Source: Spirochaeta thermophila DSM 6192
GTDB taxonomy: Bacteria > Spirochaetota > Spirochaetia > Winmispirales > Winmispiraceae
Reading direction: 5' to 3'
DNA: 64,000 nt
Assembly (NCBI RefSeq): GCF_000147075.1
Contig: NC_014484.1
Coordinates: 1,319,501-1,383,500 of the forward strand
A program made the position numbers and the translations under genes. Shown here piece by piece: positions 1-8,300 of the stretch. Each line of letters begins with the position of its first letter. Positions within the stretch are counted from its first letter, which is position 1. Under the pieces are notes generated by a model. It was not told where the DNA came from, made no database searches, and saw only the letters and a list, made by a program, of their open reading frames with translations.

Positions 1-588
1 ACCGGCACGCACCACCCTTCCCTCCTCTCCGATCCTCACCCTCCCCTCCCCTTCGAACCACACCTGCACCCCACCCACCGTCGCTCCCTGTCCGGGATAC
101 AGCACATGATACCCATCCCGCACCCTGAGGACGAGCCGCTCTTCCTTCGTATCACCCAGGAAGACCCACCACACCCCCACCCTCACCGGCCTATTCGGCC
201 CCACCCACTCCTCCCTCCCACCCACACGGAGCCGCACCTCCCCTCCCTCTGCCTCCCCCACCTCCTCCACCGTCACCACCTCACCCTCCACCGCGAACCC
301 CTCACCCTCACCCACCCACACCACCCCGCCCCTCTCCCCCACCCCCCACACCACCCCGCCGGCCAGCACCGCCACGAGCCCCACATGCACGAGATCGGCC
401 CCCAGCCCTCTCCTCCCCCTGAACGCCCTCCCCTTCCACAACCGGTAGCCCACACACCCGACCACCATCACCCCCAACCCCACCATCGCACCCGTGGCAA
501 AGGGACTCGGGAGCCCCAGGAGCACTCCCACGAGCACCATGCCCCCCACCACCCCTACCCCCACCGCTCCCAGAAGGAGGGACCTCAC
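1..588 (-). CDS. ResB-like membrane protein, C-terminus outside window
   Basis: A GTG-started reading frame whose GTG overlaps the bioB stop (GTGA, 4 nt), so the two genes look translationally coupled. The 196 codons present run off the left edge. Three hydrophobic segments (about residues 3-25, 31-52 and 64-82) are followed by a Val/Gly/Glu-rich, beta-looking extracytoplasmic part. Three N-terminal helices, then a large soluble domain, resemble the ResB/Ccs1 cytochrome c biogenesis family, but I see no diagnostic residue. Coding-strand composition is extremely G-rich (GTG, GGG, GAG). The assignment is inference; the existence of the gene is better supported than its function. Confidence 0.5.
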   Translation of the reverse strand, partial: MRSLLLGAVGVGVVGGMVLVGVLLGLPSPFATGAMVGLGVMVVGCVGYRLWKGRAFRGRRGLGADLVHVGLVAVLAGGVVWGVGERGGVVWVGEGEGFAVEGEVVTVEEVGEAEGGEVRLRVGGREEWVGPNRPVRVGVWWVFLGDTKEERLVLRVRDGYHVLYPGQGATVGGVQVWFEGEGRVRIGEEGRVVRAG

Positions 589-1586
589 CTCATTCCCCCC
601 ACCCATTCCCCCACCCCCTCCCTCCCGACCTCACACCCCAGCGCCTCGAGCATCCTCAGATCCTTCTCCACCTCGCGTCCGGCCACGGTGAGCAGATCCC
701 CCACCATCATCCCGGTGGCCCCGGCATAGAAGATCATGGACTGCAGATCCCCCAGGAGGAGCCGGCCCGCACACACCTTGAGCTCAGCCGCAGGATTGAC
801 CAGCCGCACCATCGCGATGCAGCGCAGGATCTCCACCGGCTCCATGGCCTTCATCCCACCGAGCCTCGTCCCCGGAACGGGGATGAGAAAGTTGAGCGGT
901 ACCGAATCGACCCGCTCCTCGTAGAGGATGCGGGCAAAGGCCACCCGCTCCTCGGGCGACTCCCCCATCCCGAAGATCCCCCCACTGCACACCTCCAACC
1001 CCACCGCCTTCGCCGCCCGTACGGTGGCAAGACGCTCCTCGAACGAGTGCGTCGAACAGATCCTGGGAAAGAACGAGGGAGCGGTCTCGAGATTGTGGTG
1101 GAACCGTGTGAGCCCCGCCTCCTTCAGCCTGAGGAGCGCCGCCTTCGACAGGGCCCCGAGCGAGGCACACCAGCGCACCCCTTCCTTCACCGAGAGGGCC
1201 GCTCTCACCTCATCGAGCTCCTCCTCCGAGAGGCGTTCCCCGCTCGTCACCACCCCGAAGTGCCGTACGGGAAGCCGACGGGCCACTGCCCGATACTGTT
1301 CTTGAATCACCTCCGCACGCCTTAAGGGATACACCTCCACCTCCGTGCGGTGGTGGGCCGACTGGGCGCAGAAGGCACAGTCCTCGGTGCACGCCCCGCT
1401 CCGCGCGTTCATGATGGAGCAGAGGTGCACCCTGTGGCCGAAACGTGCGAGCCTCAGTCGATTGGTGTAGACGAAGAGCTCGGGGAGGCGCGAGGCCGGC
1501 ACCTCCAGCACCCTCAGGGCATACTCGTCGGGCAGGCTCTCCCCCGCCTCCACATACTCCCCTATCACCTTGAAGAGTCGCTCCAT
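585..1586 (-). CDS. bioB: Biotin synthase BioB
   Basis: Radical SAM enzyme that inserts sulfur into dethiobiotin, the last step of biotin synthesis. The 333-residue product carries the SAM cluster motif CTEDCAFC (Cys66, Cys70, Cys73) and continues as the usual TIM barrel through conserved BioB stretches such as HHNLETA and SGGIFGMGE. The ATG at 1586 was chosen over an in-frame upstream start at 1652, because a BirA-type operator and a TTGACG-N17-CATTAT promoter lie between them, with the -10 box ending 6 nt before this ATG. There is no Shine-Dalgarno, so the message is probably leaderless. bioA, bioD and bioF are not nearby. Confidence 0.93.
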   Translation of the reverse strand: MERLFKVIGEYVEAGESLPDEYALRVLEVPASRLPELFVYTNRLRLARFGHRVHLCSIMNARSGACTEDCAFCAQSAHHRTEVEVYPLRRAEVIQEQYRAVARRLPVRHFGVVTSGERLSEEELDEVRAALSVKEGVRWCASLGALSKAALLRLKEAGLTRFHHNLETAPSFFPRICSTHSFEERLATVRAAKAVGLEVCSGGIFGMGESPEERVAFARILYEERVDSVPLNFLIPVPGTRLGGMKAMEPVEILRCIAMVRLVNPAAELKVCAGRLLLGDLQSMIFYAGATGMMVGDLLTVAGREVEKDLRMLEALGCEVGREGVGEWVGGMR

Positions 1587-1592
1587 GCCCCG

Positions 1593-1646
1593 ATAATGCG
1601 ATACGGGGGAGGTTTCGTCAACCAGGCTACATAAATGGTTAACATT
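1593..1646 (-). promoter_or_regulatory. bioB promoter overlapped by BirA-type operator
   Basis: On the minus strand TTGACG (1616-1621), a 17-nt spacer and CATTAT (1593-1598) make a good sigma70-type promoter. Overlapping the -35 box is an interrupted palindrome, on the plus strand TCGTCAACC (1615-1623), 13 nt, GGTTAACAT (1637-1645). It matches the BirA operator pattern TTGTTAACC-N13-GGTTAACAA known from Bacillus bio operons at 15 of 18 positions. Repressor binding would occlude the -35 box, so biotin-dependent control by a DNA-binding BirA is inferred. Confidence 0.75.
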
Positions 1647-1951
1647 ACCCACCTACATGTCCCTGAACTGATGGAAACCATAGACACAGGATACATGTAA
1701 AAAAGAACCCCCGAGCAGCGACACACCCCCCGCAGGCACCATCGGGAACTGAACACGGCACTCCACTCCCCACACCGTAAAGGCATGGATCACCGATAGA
1801 GGAGATGACTTATAGTGTGTAATCCCCATCGGATCGGAAAAGACCCCTCATGCCCTCGTGAGCCCGAGCTCTCAGTCTATCCACGCGGGGCGAAAATTCA
1901 ATTGTGCGCAGCGCCCCTTCCCTTACACACGAGGATGTCTCAGCACAAGAC
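1647..1951. other. Intergenic, no gene recognised
   Basis: About 305 bases between the bioB operator and the tail of the next minus-strand gene. Reading frames here are short and without recognisable protein features. No convincing hairpin terminator or RNA gene was seen. Confidence 0.5.
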
Positions 1952-2446
1952 TCAGTCTCGCGGAGGAGTATCCGTCTGTTCTCTCTCTTCTTTCATGTAG
2001 AACATGAAAAGGATGCCGAAGACGAACCATGCAATCAGGTTGAAGGTGAGGATGAGCCATCTCGATGCAGGAAGATCTGTGAGCCAGCCACACAGGGCCC
2101 CTACAAGGATACTGAAGATCAGCATCACAACCCAGCGTGTCTTGAACCGCCCGAGGAATTTCCCTAGAAACATCCCGATAATTGCGTAAAGGAGAACGAT
2201 GAAAGGAGGAATGAGGATCAGGCTGATCAACCATACGTAGTCGAGAGGAATGCTCATCCCGAAATTGCTCGAGACCAGATTGAGCTCCTTGGAGTAGGCC
2301 GAGGAGAATGCTTTCTTGTTGAGGAGAATCACCAAAGAGAACAGGCCTCCGATCAGTCCCGCAACGATTCCGCTTCGGAATCCAGCCCTCGTCACACCAC
2401 TCTCGTGCCGCTTCCTCAGAATCCTTCCCAACGACTTGAAAAGCAT
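1952..2446 (-). CDS. Four-helix integral membrane protein, unknown
   Basis: A 164-residue protein with a basic N-terminus (residues 1-20) and four hydrophobic segments near residues 24-44, 70-92, 108-126 and 132-150; the tail is charged (KEEREQTD). The ATG at 2446 has a purine-rich AAAGGGGGT ribosome binding site about 4 nt upstream. Base composition is lower in GC than neighbouring housekeeping genes, as in the rest of the 2-5 kb patch. I do not recognise a family and assign no function; it may be a cargo gene of the adjacent accessory region. Confidence 0.6.
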   Translation of the reverse strand: MLFKSLGRILRKRHESGVTRAGFRSGIVAGLIGGLFSLVILLNKKAFSSAYSKELNLVSSNFGMSIPLDYVWLISLILIPPFIVLLYAIIGMFLGKFLGRFKTRWVVMLIFSILVGALCGWLTDLPASRWLILTFNLIAWFVFGILFMFYMKEEREQTDTPPRD

Positions 2447-2493
2447 GGATACCCCCTTTTATAGTATGTTGAGTAAATCATCATATTTCGGAA

Positions 2494-2826
2494 TCATGCC
2501 TCTGTCAAACAGCCCCATTCGAGGGCTCTGTCAAGGAGGAGTGTTGAAATTGAGCTGGAGCTGATAAGGGTGCGTCTCCCACACTGCGAGTGTATCTGCA
2601 TGCCCACCACGTAGAGGCCTACCACCCCATCCGCATGGACACGGCTTATATACCCAGGATACCGTCGAAGAAATGTCCTCATGTGCCGAAAGAGGTTCTC
2701 CGCAAGGGCGTTCGTCCTCACCTTCCTCTTCCACATCATAGGGTAGTTCCAAATAGGAGAACAGTCGATCCTTATGATCCAGATTCCGACACCCTCATTT
2801 GGAAAGCTGTGTCCAACGAATCCCAC
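2494..2826 (-). pseudogene. Possible transposase remnant
   Basis: A 110-codon GTG-started frame with an in-frame stop shortly upstream. Its middle (residues 33-75) carries KVRTNALAENLFRHMRTFLRR, which recalls the C-terminal part of transposases, where a T/SNxxE(N/R)xxR element follows the catalytic core. The rest has no family features, and neither end joins a longer transposase frame on this strand. I read it as a decayed fragment, not a functional gene; the family is unresolved. Confidence 0.3.
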
Positions 2827-3316
2827 ATCGGATTATCGCCTGGTCAAAACAACAAGCACGGGAGGCGCAACAGAGGGTATATCCCCGTTCCCCTCCCGCG
2901 CCAGTATTGATGTCGGTATAATACTCAAAACAATGATTAGGAGAAACAGAATAACACCTCTAAATCGGTGCTCATACGGAACAGAGGGGAGCTATTGTCT
3001 TAAGGTTGGAGGAAGCTGGCCAACTCAATGCTTGACATCGGAGAGCACTCGTTGTAGTCACCGACGTTGTCAGGAGGTTTCCCACCGCTTGGTATGTTCT
3101 CGCCAACGGCGCAAATGAAGATAATCAGCGCAGATAAAAGAAAAAGCTGAGGATTTGTATAAAACAAATCAGCTAACTAAAATATTCTGTTTATAAGAAA
3201 GAGGGTATATTATTCTTCTGATCCTCCATAGAATATTAGTATTTTTTTTCGTACCTGAATTTATACTGGTATTTTAGTGGGCGCTCATATTGCCGCCGCG
3301 CCGGATCTTGGCTACG
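2827..3316. other. AT-richer non-coding stretch, decayed
   Basis: About 490 bases between the transposase-like fragment and the dehydrogenase. On the minus strand a signal-peptide-like stretch of about 40 codons (hydrophobic core LFLLIIVLSII, then SILA) ends at a stop at 2833-2835 but has no start codon, so it looks like a broken exported-protein gene. 3120-3290 is markedly AT-rich, with runs of T and A. No intact gene, terminator or clear terminal inverted repeat was seen. Confidence 0.4.
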
Positions 3317-4156
3317 CTAACCATATTGTTCCCATAACATCCTGAGTTCCGGAAGGGGTATGTTGGCCAGCGTGCCGAAAGCGTCCTCGACAGTGGTGAT
3401 TACAACCCTGAAATTCTGCGCCACCGAATAAAGAATCCGTTCCGCTGCGACATCCGGCATAATTGCATCAGAGGGCGGATTCCCCCGGAAGATCGGCGTC
3501 GCAACCGTGCCGGGAGCAACGGCAAACAAACGAATGTTCCTGTCTGAAAGCTCATATCGCAGCGCTACCGTCATTCCCAGGACAGCAGCTTTTGTGGCGC
3601 TGTACATCCTCTGATAAGCCATGGGCACAAAGGCGATATCAGACGCTGTGTTGACGATACTTCCACCTCCATCCTGATCATTCATGATATCGACGGCCGC
3701 AATGGTACCGTAAAGAACCCCGAAGAAGTTGACGTCAAAAGCATATTTCCAGTCCTCCGCCGAACAGGCGTCGAAAGGTTTGGTCAAGCCGAGGCCGTCA
3801 TTATTGAAAAGGTAGTCCAATCGTCCTTCCCCGTTTTCGCGGGCGGCCTTGACCATATTGACGACGCTTGCCTGATTGGTTACGTCCGTCACGATGCCAA
3901 ACACCTTGCCCGGGTAGAGGGTTTGCAGCCTCGCTGTTTCTTTGATCAGGTTCTCCTCGTTAATATCCGCGAGTGTCACCGCTTTCGCGCCAAAGCTCAA
4001 AAGCATCTCGCACAGGGCCTTGCCGATGCCGGAAGCGCCGCCTTTCACGGCCGCCGTCTTGCCCGCAAACGCTTTGGCGGTTTCCTCCCGATTTTTAGCC
4101 GCTTCATTCTCGACGAGAAGCTGAGCCTCTATTGCATAGCAGAGTTCTTCGAGCAT
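3317..4156 (-). CDS. Short-chain dehydrogenase/reductase, atypical
   Basis: Classical SDR of 279 residues with a Rossmann fold. The catalytic Ser172 (in NTAS), Tyr185 and Lys189 (YSATK) are all present. Two cofactor-site motifs deviate: the usual TGxxxGIG reads KGGASGIG (38-45, Thr to Lys), and NNAG reads NNDG (118-121). Residues 1-29 form an extra charged N-terminal helix. A GGGGGAAG ribosome binding site precedes the ATG. Codon use (AAA, GCG, lower GC) differs from the surrounding genes. It abuts a truncated LysE gene, so acquisition by transfer is likely. The substrate cannot be told from sequence. Confidence 0.8.
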   Translation of the reverse strand: MLEELCYAIEAQLLVENEAAKNREETAKAFAGKTAAVKGGASGIGKALCEMLLSFGAKAVTLADINEENLIKETARLQTLYPGKVFGIVTDVTNQASVVNMVKAARENGEGRLDYLFNNDGLGLTKPFDACSAEDWKYAFDVNFFGVLYGTIAAVDIMNDQDGGGSIVNTASDIAFVPMAYQRMYSATKAAVLGMTVALRYELSDRNIRLFAVAPGTVATPIFRGNPPSDAIMPDVAAERILYSVAQNFRVVITTVEDAFGTLANIPLPELRMLWEQYG

Positions 4157-4230
4157 CTTTATGTTCTTCCCCCTGTTCCTGATATCGACCTCACGACGGC
4201 ATTCACTACTTCCGTATGCGGAATTACTAA

Positions 4231-4554
4231 GTACCTCCCGAAAGAAAAGGTCTGAAGCTCGTATCCAGAGCCGTCCTGTTCAACCTTCTCAACCCAAAGT
4301 TGACCATGTTGTTCTTCTTCTCCTTTCTCCCTCAATTCATTACGGATCCAGAGTCCCACTATGTGTCTCGGATGATCATAATGAGTGCCACCTTCATGGG
4401 CCTCACCCTCCTCATCTTCTCGCTATATGCCCTCCTTGTGCACTACCTCAAGAGCCTCTTCCTCCATTCTCCGCGCATCTCCCGACGAATACAGCGGTGT
4501 ATTGGGGGTGTATTGATTGCCTCTGCAGTGAGACTGGCCTTCACCGAGGAATAA
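4231..4554 (+). pseudogene. LysE/RhtB exporter, N-terminally deleted
   Basis: The frame from 4231 (in-frame TAA at 4228) to the stop at 4554 encodes the C-terminal half of a LysE/RhtB amino-acid exporter. It has the family hallmark NLLNPKLTMLFFFSFLPQF near the start, then two transmembrane helices and a final RCIGGVLIASAVRLAF helix. Family members are about 200-210 residues; here only about 107 codons remain, and the N-terminal helices with the start codon are missing. An ATG at 4300 exists but would begin inside a helix. The break lies next to the SDR gene, suggesting an insertion or deletion event there. Confidence 0.7.
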
Positions 4555-4557
4555 TCC

Positions 4558-5022
4558 ATGAGGAGAATCCGAAAGATCGAGGAACGCGATATACCATCTA
4601 TGCTGAAAATATGGAACGAACATTATACTCTCCTCACCACATCCAAGAAGAAACACACCCTCTCATCCCTGCAGCTATGGTATAGAGAGCGGGCAGAAGG
4701 ACATCACGAATACTATGGTCTCTTTGAAGAGGGAACCATGAAGGCTTTCATGATAGTAAAATGTGAGGAAAATCCCCTATGGATAAAGATGTTGGCAGTC
4801 GAAAAGACCAAAATCGGCAAAGGGTATGGGACAGCTCTACTAGATTTCGCCATAAAAGCACTCTCGAGTTCACACATGAGTCTCTTCTCGGAGGTGAAAG
4901 CTGAGAATACATCTGCACTGAACTTTTTCCAGAAAAAGGAGTTCGAGATACAAGCATTCGACTCGAACACAGCGGAGTACACGTTGAGATACACTCACCC
5001 ATTCACAAAGCATCATGACTGA
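4558..5022 (+). CDS. GNAT-family N-acetyltransferase
   Basis: A 154-residue GNAT protein. The acetyl-CoA pyrophosphate loop is visible as KIGKGYGTALLDFA (about residues 84-97, pattern R/QxxGxG/A), preceded by the beta strand carrying MLAVEK; later SEVKAENTSALNFFQKKEF matches GNAT motif B. It starts 3 nt after the LysE remnant stop, with GAGGA upstream, so it may once have been co-transcribed with the exporter. The acceptor substrate is unknown. GC content is lower than in neighbouring housekeeping genes. Confidence 0.8.
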   Translation: MRRIRKIEERDIPSMLKIWNEHYTLLTTSKKKHTLSSLQLWYRERAEGHHEYYGLFEEGTMKAFMIVKCEENPLWIKMLAVEKTKIGKGYGTALLDFAIKALSSSHMSLFSEVKAENTSALNFFQKKEFEIQAFDSNTAEYTLRYTHPFTKHHD

Positions 5023-5260
5023 GTGATCGTGGTGTGGCTTCCGGGTATCCACGCAACGAGTACCCAAGTCCTCATGTAAGGAAAAACATCGGAATGAAAC
5101 GATCTTTCCTCGTGCAACTGAATATTCGTTGTTGCATGGCAACACTTCTGATATCATGGGTGTACGGGATACGCTGAAGAGCCCCGTCATCCCTGGAGAG
5201 CCCCTTCAGTCCCGGGCTCGCCGGAGTGAATACCCCCATCAGAGAGGGGGAGGAGGCAGG

Positions 5261-5752
5261 ATGGCACAGAGAATCTCTCCAGGACGCCTGATCGTGACCA
5301 CCCTGCTGGGGTTCTGCGTGCTACTGGGAGGCATCCACCCCCTCTCAGCCACAGAGACGCCTTCAGCGTATCCTGAAATCGGTCTCGTCCTCTCCGGCTG
5401 TCTCCTCAATCTCACGCTGGGCATCTGGTGGGGTCCGGTGGGGATCCGTGCCTCCGGCATGTACTGGGGGAGCACCTGTCATCAGCTCACTCTGAGCCTG
5501 GGATATGCCCTTTCCGACATCCCCACGTTCCATCACGGTATCAACCTCACCACAAGCAGGGTGGCAACCGAGGATCCGGGGGCACGGTATCGGTACTGGG
5601 CGACCGGCCTCTCGTATAGCCTCGGTTACAGGGGACTCTTCCTCGAGTGGGGCCTCCTCCACCCGTGGAGGGACGAGGTGGGGAACCTCGGACACACGCC
5701 CGTAGTCCCGCATGGTGCCGTGGGATACCTGTACCGGTTCAGGTCGGAGTGA
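5261..5752 (+). CDS. Exported protein of unknown function, beta-barrel-like
   Basis: A 163-residue product from the ATG at 5261, chosen because AGGAGG sits just upstream; longer in-frame starts lack this. Residues 1-33 form a signal peptide (LIVTTLLGFCVLLGG, then LSATE). The mature part alternates aromatic and polar residues in short strands, has many Gly and Tyr, and ends in a motif close to an outer-membrane C-terminus (GYLYRF then RSE). This suggests a small beta-barrel or surface protein, but no family is recognised. Intergenic 5023-5260 and 5753-6032 show nothing further. Confidence 0.55.
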   Translation: MAQRISPGRLIVTTLLGFCVLLGGIHPLSATETPSAYPEIGLVLSGCLLNLTLGIWWGPVGIRASGMYWGSTCHQLTLSLGYALSDIPTFHHGINLTTSRVATEDPGARYRYWATGLSYSLGYRGLFLEWGLLHPWRDEVGNLGHTPVVPHGAVGYLYRFRSE

Positions 5753-6032
5753 ACCCGCGAGACTGGATCCACTTCCAAGACCCATCCCGACCACGGGGTC
5801 TCCTCACGGAGAACTACGAATGTTCCCCCTGCAGGAAAGAAGGGAATATCCGACCTGGGAACGGGTTCGAGGGGACGAATCTGTGCTTCCGGGAAACTCC
5901 TGTGGACGATGGAGCGTTTTGAGATGGAGCCCACCACCCACAAGGCGGCCTCGTTGCGGGGTACCAGGTGAGGATCCGCCTTTCCACGTTGTTCAGGAAG
6001 GCGATATAGATGCACATATGAAACAAGGATTT

Positions 6033-6965
6033 TCACCCCATCCGGGTCGAGAAAAACTCTTCCACCAGGTGGACGAGCCGGGAGATCTCTTCGGGCTTAT
6101 CTGCGGAGAACCAGTGCACTCCGGGAAACGATCGAAAGAAGGTGAGCTGGCGTTTGGCGAACTGCCGGGTGTGGCGCACGATCGCCCGGGCGATCTCCTC
6201 GAGGGGGGCGCCCTCATGTTCGAAGAACTCACGATACCCTATGGCCCTCATCCCCGGGGTACGGGCGGTGCAGCCTCGGGCACGGAGACGGGCCACCTCT
6301 TCGGCAAGGCCCTCTTCGCACATCCGCCACACACGTCGCTCGATCCGCTCCCGGAGCTCTTCGCGCCCACGGGAGAGCCCCACAAGGAGGACATCGTACT
6401 CCTCCCTCGGCCCCTGCATCATAGGGAAGCTGGAGAGGGGGCGTCCTGTCTGTTCCCACACCTCCAGGGCACGGGAGATCCGATAGGCGTCTCGGGGTGA
6501 GATGCGGGAGGCCGAGACGGGATCCACCTCCTTGAGGCGCGCGTAGGCCTGTTCGAGCCCCGATGACTCCATGAAACGGGAGACCTTTGCACGGACGTCG
6601 TCGTCCACAGGAGGGGTGGCGGGAAGGCCGAAGAGGAAGTGGCGCAGATAGTAGGCCGTTCCTCCGCTCACGAGAGGAAGCCTGCCCCGCTCCACGATCC
6701 GGGGGATGACCGCATCTGCCTCCTGCACGAAATCCCCCACGGTGTACTGCTCGTGCGGCTCCCGTATGTCGATGAGGTGGTGGGGGACTCGTGCCCTGAG
6801 CTCGGGGGAGGGCTTGGCGGTGCCGATGTCCATACCCCGATAGACCTGAAAGGCATCGGCACTCACCACTTCGATGCAGCCGGGAAGGAGGGTGGAGAGG
6901 AGATCGGTCTTGCCCACCCCCGTGGGGCCCAGGAGGACCACCACGGGGATACGGCGTCTCTTCAT
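6033..6965 (-). CDS. miaA: tRNA dimethylallyltransferase MiaA
   Basis: Transfers a dimethylallyl group to A37 of tRNAs that read UNN codons. The 310-residue protein begins with the P-loop GPTGVGKT (13-20), followed by SADAFQVYRGMDIGTAKP, DIREP and VSGGTAYYLR, all typical MiaA landmarks; the tail (RQLTFFR) also matches. Its ATG overlaps the rpoZ stop by 4 nt (ATGA), so the pair is translationally coupled. Length is normal. Confidence 0.96.
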   Translation of the reverse strand: MKRRRIPVVVLLGPTGVGKTDLLSTLLPGCIEVVSADAFQVYRGMDIGTAKPSPELRARVPHHLIDIREPHEQYTVGDFVQEADAVIPRIVERGRLPLVSGGTAYYLRHFLFGLPATPPVDDDVRAKVSRFMESSGLEQAYARLKEVDPVSASRISPRDAYRISRALEVWEQTGRPLSSFPMMQGPREEYDVLLVGLSRGREELRERIERRVWRMCEEGLAEEVARLRARGCTARTPGMRAIGYREFFEHEGAPLEEIARAIVRHTRQFAKRQLTFFRSFPGVHWFSADKPEEISRLVHLVEEFFSTRMG

Positions 6966-7162
6966 GCGGAGAGGTCTTCGAGCTGGTAGTGGACCTTGTG
7001 GGTGAGCACCTGCCTCAGCGCAAGGGAGACGATCTTGAACTTGGCTTCCTGTACCTCTTTGTCTTTCAGCTTGGCGAGCTGATCCGCCCGCTTTACGACC
7101 GCGACGGTGAGTTCATAGGCATTGCCGTCGAAACTGATGAGCTCTTCCAGGGGGAGTATCAT
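6962..7162 (-). CDS. rpoZ: RNA polymerase omega subunit
   Basis: A 66-residue protein matching spirochaete-type omega: LPLEEL at the start, then YELTVAVVKRADQLAKLKD and an acidic/basic helix. Omega binds the C-terminus of beta-prime and assists RNA polymerase assembly. The ATG is preceded by AAAGGAG at good spacing, and the gene overlaps miaA by 4 nt. The family is short and weakly conserved, so the call rests on the N-terminal pattern, length and miaA linkage. Confidence 0.8.
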   Translation of the reverse strand: MILPLEELISFDGNAYELTVAVVKRADQLAKLKDKEVQEAKFKIVSLALRQVLTHKVHYQLEDLSA

Positions 7163-7240
7163 AGCCGGCTCCTTTCGTCGAGCAATATTTTAGCAAGAAC
7201 CGTGCCGATAGGTAAAGCCCCTCATGGTATGGATGAGAGC

Positions 7241-7648
7241 TCAGCGTAGTCCCTTGTTCCGGAAAAACGATTTGTACTGCATGTCCGTCCGGAGGATATG
7301 GTTGTTGAGCCATGCCTTGAGGAAGTCGAGCGTCTCGATCGTGATAAAGAGTTCCCCTCTCCGATGTTTCTCCCTCAGTTCTTCGACCTGCTGCGTGAGG
7401 GAGTCGTGTTCCTTCTTGTGCTCGACAAATCCAGGATATCCGTGCTTCTGCATGAGCTCCTCTTCTGATGCGAAATGGTACGTGGTGTACGAGATGAGCT
7501 CGTCGAGCACCTGTCCCATCACCGACCTTCCCTTCCCCTGGCGCATGGCGTCGAAAAGGGTGTTCACCATCTCAACGAGCTTCTTGTGCTGGGTGTCGAA
7601 GGTCTCGACCCCTACGCTCATCGTGTCGTTCCAGGTGATGAAGGGCAT
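7241..7648 (-). CDS. Bacteriohemerythrin
   Basis: A 135-residue single-domain hemerythrin that binds O2 at a di-iron site. All seven canonical ligands are visible from the ATG at 7648: His21, His58, Glu62 (HFASE), His77, His81, His117 and Asp122. GGGAGGAG precedes this ATG; an upstream in-frame GTG at 7768 would add 40 residues without family similarity. In an anaerobe, likely roles are oxygen scavenging or sensing, but no signalling domain is attached. Confidence 0.92.
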   Translation of the reverse strand: MPFITWNDTMSVGVETFDTQHKKLVEMVNTLFDAMRQGKGRSVMGQVLDELISYTTYHFASEEELMQKHGYPGFVEHKKEHDSLTQQVEELREKHRRGELFITIETLDFLKAWLNNHILRTDMQYKSFFRNKGLR

Positions 7649-7770
7649 GCGCTCCTCCCTGTCTGTGTATGGTGTATGGTCACTGTATCCGTTTCTCGGG
7701 TCCTTCGGCAAGGGTCCGGCACGCCTCGAGGAGACGGCCCTCTCTTTCGGGATCCGAAGAGCCGGCACGA

Positions 7771-8295
7771 TTATCGTCTCTTTCGGGCAGAGACGGCTCC
7801 TACGATCCTCTCGGTGATCTCTTCCGGGGTGAGTTCGGTGGTGTCGATCACCAGGTCGGCGACCTCTTCGTACCGGTCTATGTCGATGCCGTAGAGGGCG
7901 CGGTAGCGCTCGGCGTCCCTCCTGTCGCGTGCCTTCGTCTTCTCGAGCACCTCCTCGAAGGTGCCGCCCTCCCGCTTCCGGATCCGCCGGGCGCGCACGT
8001 CGAGGGGGGCAAAGAGGTACACCTTGAAGGCAGGGGGAGGGGCGAGCCAGATGGCGAGGCGCGACCCGAGGACGCAGTCACCCTCTTCGAGGAAGGTTTT
8101 CTGTCGTTCATCGAGGTAGAGGTCCCACTTCGGACTCTCCTGAGCCTCTTTGAGGATCTGTTCAAAAGGAACGCCTCGTTCCTGGGCGATGTTTCGAAAG
8201 GTGTAGTTGATCCACCTGAGTCCCAGGCGCTCTGCGACCATGCGGCTCACCGTGGAGTTTCCGCATCCGCTCTTGCCCGAAATGGCGATGATCAT
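7771..8295 (-). CDS. cmk: Cytidylate kinase, archaeal/spirochaete type
   Basis: Phosphorylates (d)CMP. The 174-residue product has the P-loop GKSGCGNST near residue 7, and INYTFRNIAQERG, typical of the short archaeal-type Cmk lineage; WDLYLDE and the Arg-rich lid follow. A GTG at 8304 overlaps the yicC stop (GTGA), but the ATG at 8295 has a better spaced GGAG and begins at the conserved first strand (MIIAISGK). Length suits the short family, without the long insert of E. coli Cmk. Confidence 0.85.
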   Translation of the reverse strand: MIIAISGKSGCGNSTVSRMVAERLGLRWINYTFRNIAQERGVPFEQILKEAQESPKWDLYLDERQKTFLEEGDCVLGSRLAIWLAPPPAFKVYLFAPLDVRARRIRKREGGTFEEVLEKTKARDRRDAERYRALYGIDIDRYEEVADLVIDTTELTPEEITERIVGAVSARKRR

Positions 8296-8300
8296 GGCCC

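Noticed and set aside
106-729. Plus-strand frame rich in Pro and His
   Set aside because: Antisense of the G-rich membrane gene and bioB end; repetitive PPHPHP composition is not protein-like.
1587-1652. Longer bioB start at 1652
   Set aside because: The added residues lie over the operator and promoter and do not resemble BioB N-termini.
5753-6032. Small minus-strand frames between the exported protein gene and miaA
   Set aside because: Up to 70 codons without ribosome binding site or family features; treated as non-coding.
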